From assembly GCA_016744695.1 (NCBI GenBank), contig JADGDV010000034.1, positions 1 through 35,420 of the forward strand: a stretch of DNA of 35,420 bases, read 5' to 3'. Below are positions 35,037 through 35,420 of this stretch, piece by piece (position 1 is the first letter of the stretch; each line of letters opens with the position of its first letter). The DNA comes from Hahellaceae bacterium. GTDB lineage: Bacteria; Pseudomonadota; Gammaproteobacteria; Pseudomonadales; Oleiphilaceae. The translations under genes were made by a program, and so were the position numbers. Below the pieces are notes generated by a model that saw only the letters and a program-made list of their open reading frames with translations, did no database searches and was not told the origin of the DNA.

Positions 35037-35420
35037 ATGGCTACGTTTAGAAAAAGAGTCTTCACACCAGTCACATTTACAATAAGCCTTTCAAAGGCTG
35101 TAATTTACTCTCCCGTATTGATAAAGGCGCTAATCAAGCCGGCAACATCCCGCGCATTACGTGAGAAAGTGATGCTATCAACAACCTCTGTTAATGATTG
35201 TCGTTATTGCTCATGGGTACACACTAATCTTGCGTTACAGAATGGTGTAGATCTTGATGAACTAAATCAAATGCTAAGTGGTGTTACCGGTGAATTAAGT
35301 GACGATAATGAAGCAGTGGCTGTTATTTTTGCACAGCATTTTGCAGAACAGCAAGGCAAACCTGAAGCCGATTTAAAAGAACAACTTAAAGCTGCATTTA
35401 ATCGCAAACAAAAACGAGAA
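35037..35420 (+). CDS. AhpD/carboxymuconolactone decarboxylase-like protein, 3' end outside window
   Basis: 128 residues are visible with no stop before the window end. AGGAG lies 8 bases before the ATG. The motif REKVMLSTTSVNDCRYCSWV, then H, gives Glu43, Cys55, Cys58 and His62, the AhpD-type redox and proton-relay set (E...C..C...H). Such proteins are peroxidatic disulfide oxidoreductases or partners of catabolic enzymes. Being third in the operon with a flavin oxidase-type GMC enzyme, it might remove peroxide formed by it; this is inference. Confidence 0.85.
   Translation, partial: MATFRKRVFTPVTFTISLSKAVIYSPVLIKALIKPATSRALREKVMLSTTSVNDCRYCSWVHTNLALQNGVDLDELNQMLSGVTGELSDDNEAVAVIFAQHFAEQQGKPEADLKEQLKAAFNRKQKRE

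Overview
The window reads as chromosomal DNA of a marine-type gammaproteobacterium. This is an inference from low GC, AT-rich spacers, a 7TMR-DISM-type diguanylate cyclase, many LysR regulators next to oxidative catabolic genes, and an E. coli-like trxB. The genus cannot be named from the sequence. No tRNA, rRNA, CRISPR array, insertion sequence or prophage gene was seen. Several genes have a better start codon than the longest open frame, and this is stated per entry.

Layout. (1) 1-731: 3' part of a membrane diguanylate cyclase. (2) 1031-8246: two tandem paralogues of very large secreted proteins that join a YVTN beta-propeller to a di-heme peroxidase-like cytochrome c, each followed by a terminator, then a small secreted protein. 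(3) 8443-10524: a LuxR/MalT-like regulator that lacks the usual N-terminal ATPase domain. (4) 10601-13621: DoxX-like membrane protein, glutathione S-transferase-like protein and DUF169 protein. (5) 13700-18963: secreted M28-like protein with substituted active-site residues, a divergent LysR regulator, a DUF1090 protein and a secreted CocE/NonD-type hydrolase. (6) 23807 down to 19084 (minus strand): a tight five-gene operon of ACAD10/11-type acyl-CoA dehydrogenase, SDR, ACAD10/11-type kinase, histidine phosphatase and SDR. It looks like a split bacterial version of the ACAD11 kinase-dehydrogenase route for hydroxyacyl-CoA breakdown, with a LysR gene divergent from it. (7) 24917-27969: a LysR gene divergent from a GMC oxidoreductase that carries an extra C-terminal domain. 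(8) 28076-29795 (minus): cytochrome c'-like protein, LysE-type exporter and periplasmic rhodanese. (9) 30110-32909: trxB, two small membrane proteins and a GcvA-like LysR. (10) 33037-35420: an operon of a stand-alone version of the GMC C-terminal domain, a second GMC oxidoreductase and an AhpD/carboxymuconolactone decarboxylase-like protein cut by the window end.

The most interesting signal is in regions 7 to 10. The same small domain, with a GxYxG motif resembling GXWXG/DUF4334, occurs fused to the C-terminus of one GMC enzyme, as a separate gene directly upstream of a second GMC enzyme, and as a decayed fragment with two internal deletions at 29844-29970. Just after the fragment is a 20-bp perfect hairpin and a promoter. 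The arm of that hairpin together with the promoter region recurs at 32921-32991, directly before the intact operon, so the trxB-LysR block is flanked by direct repeats. This points to a duplication or insertion history and to functional coupling between GMC flavoenzymes and this small domain.
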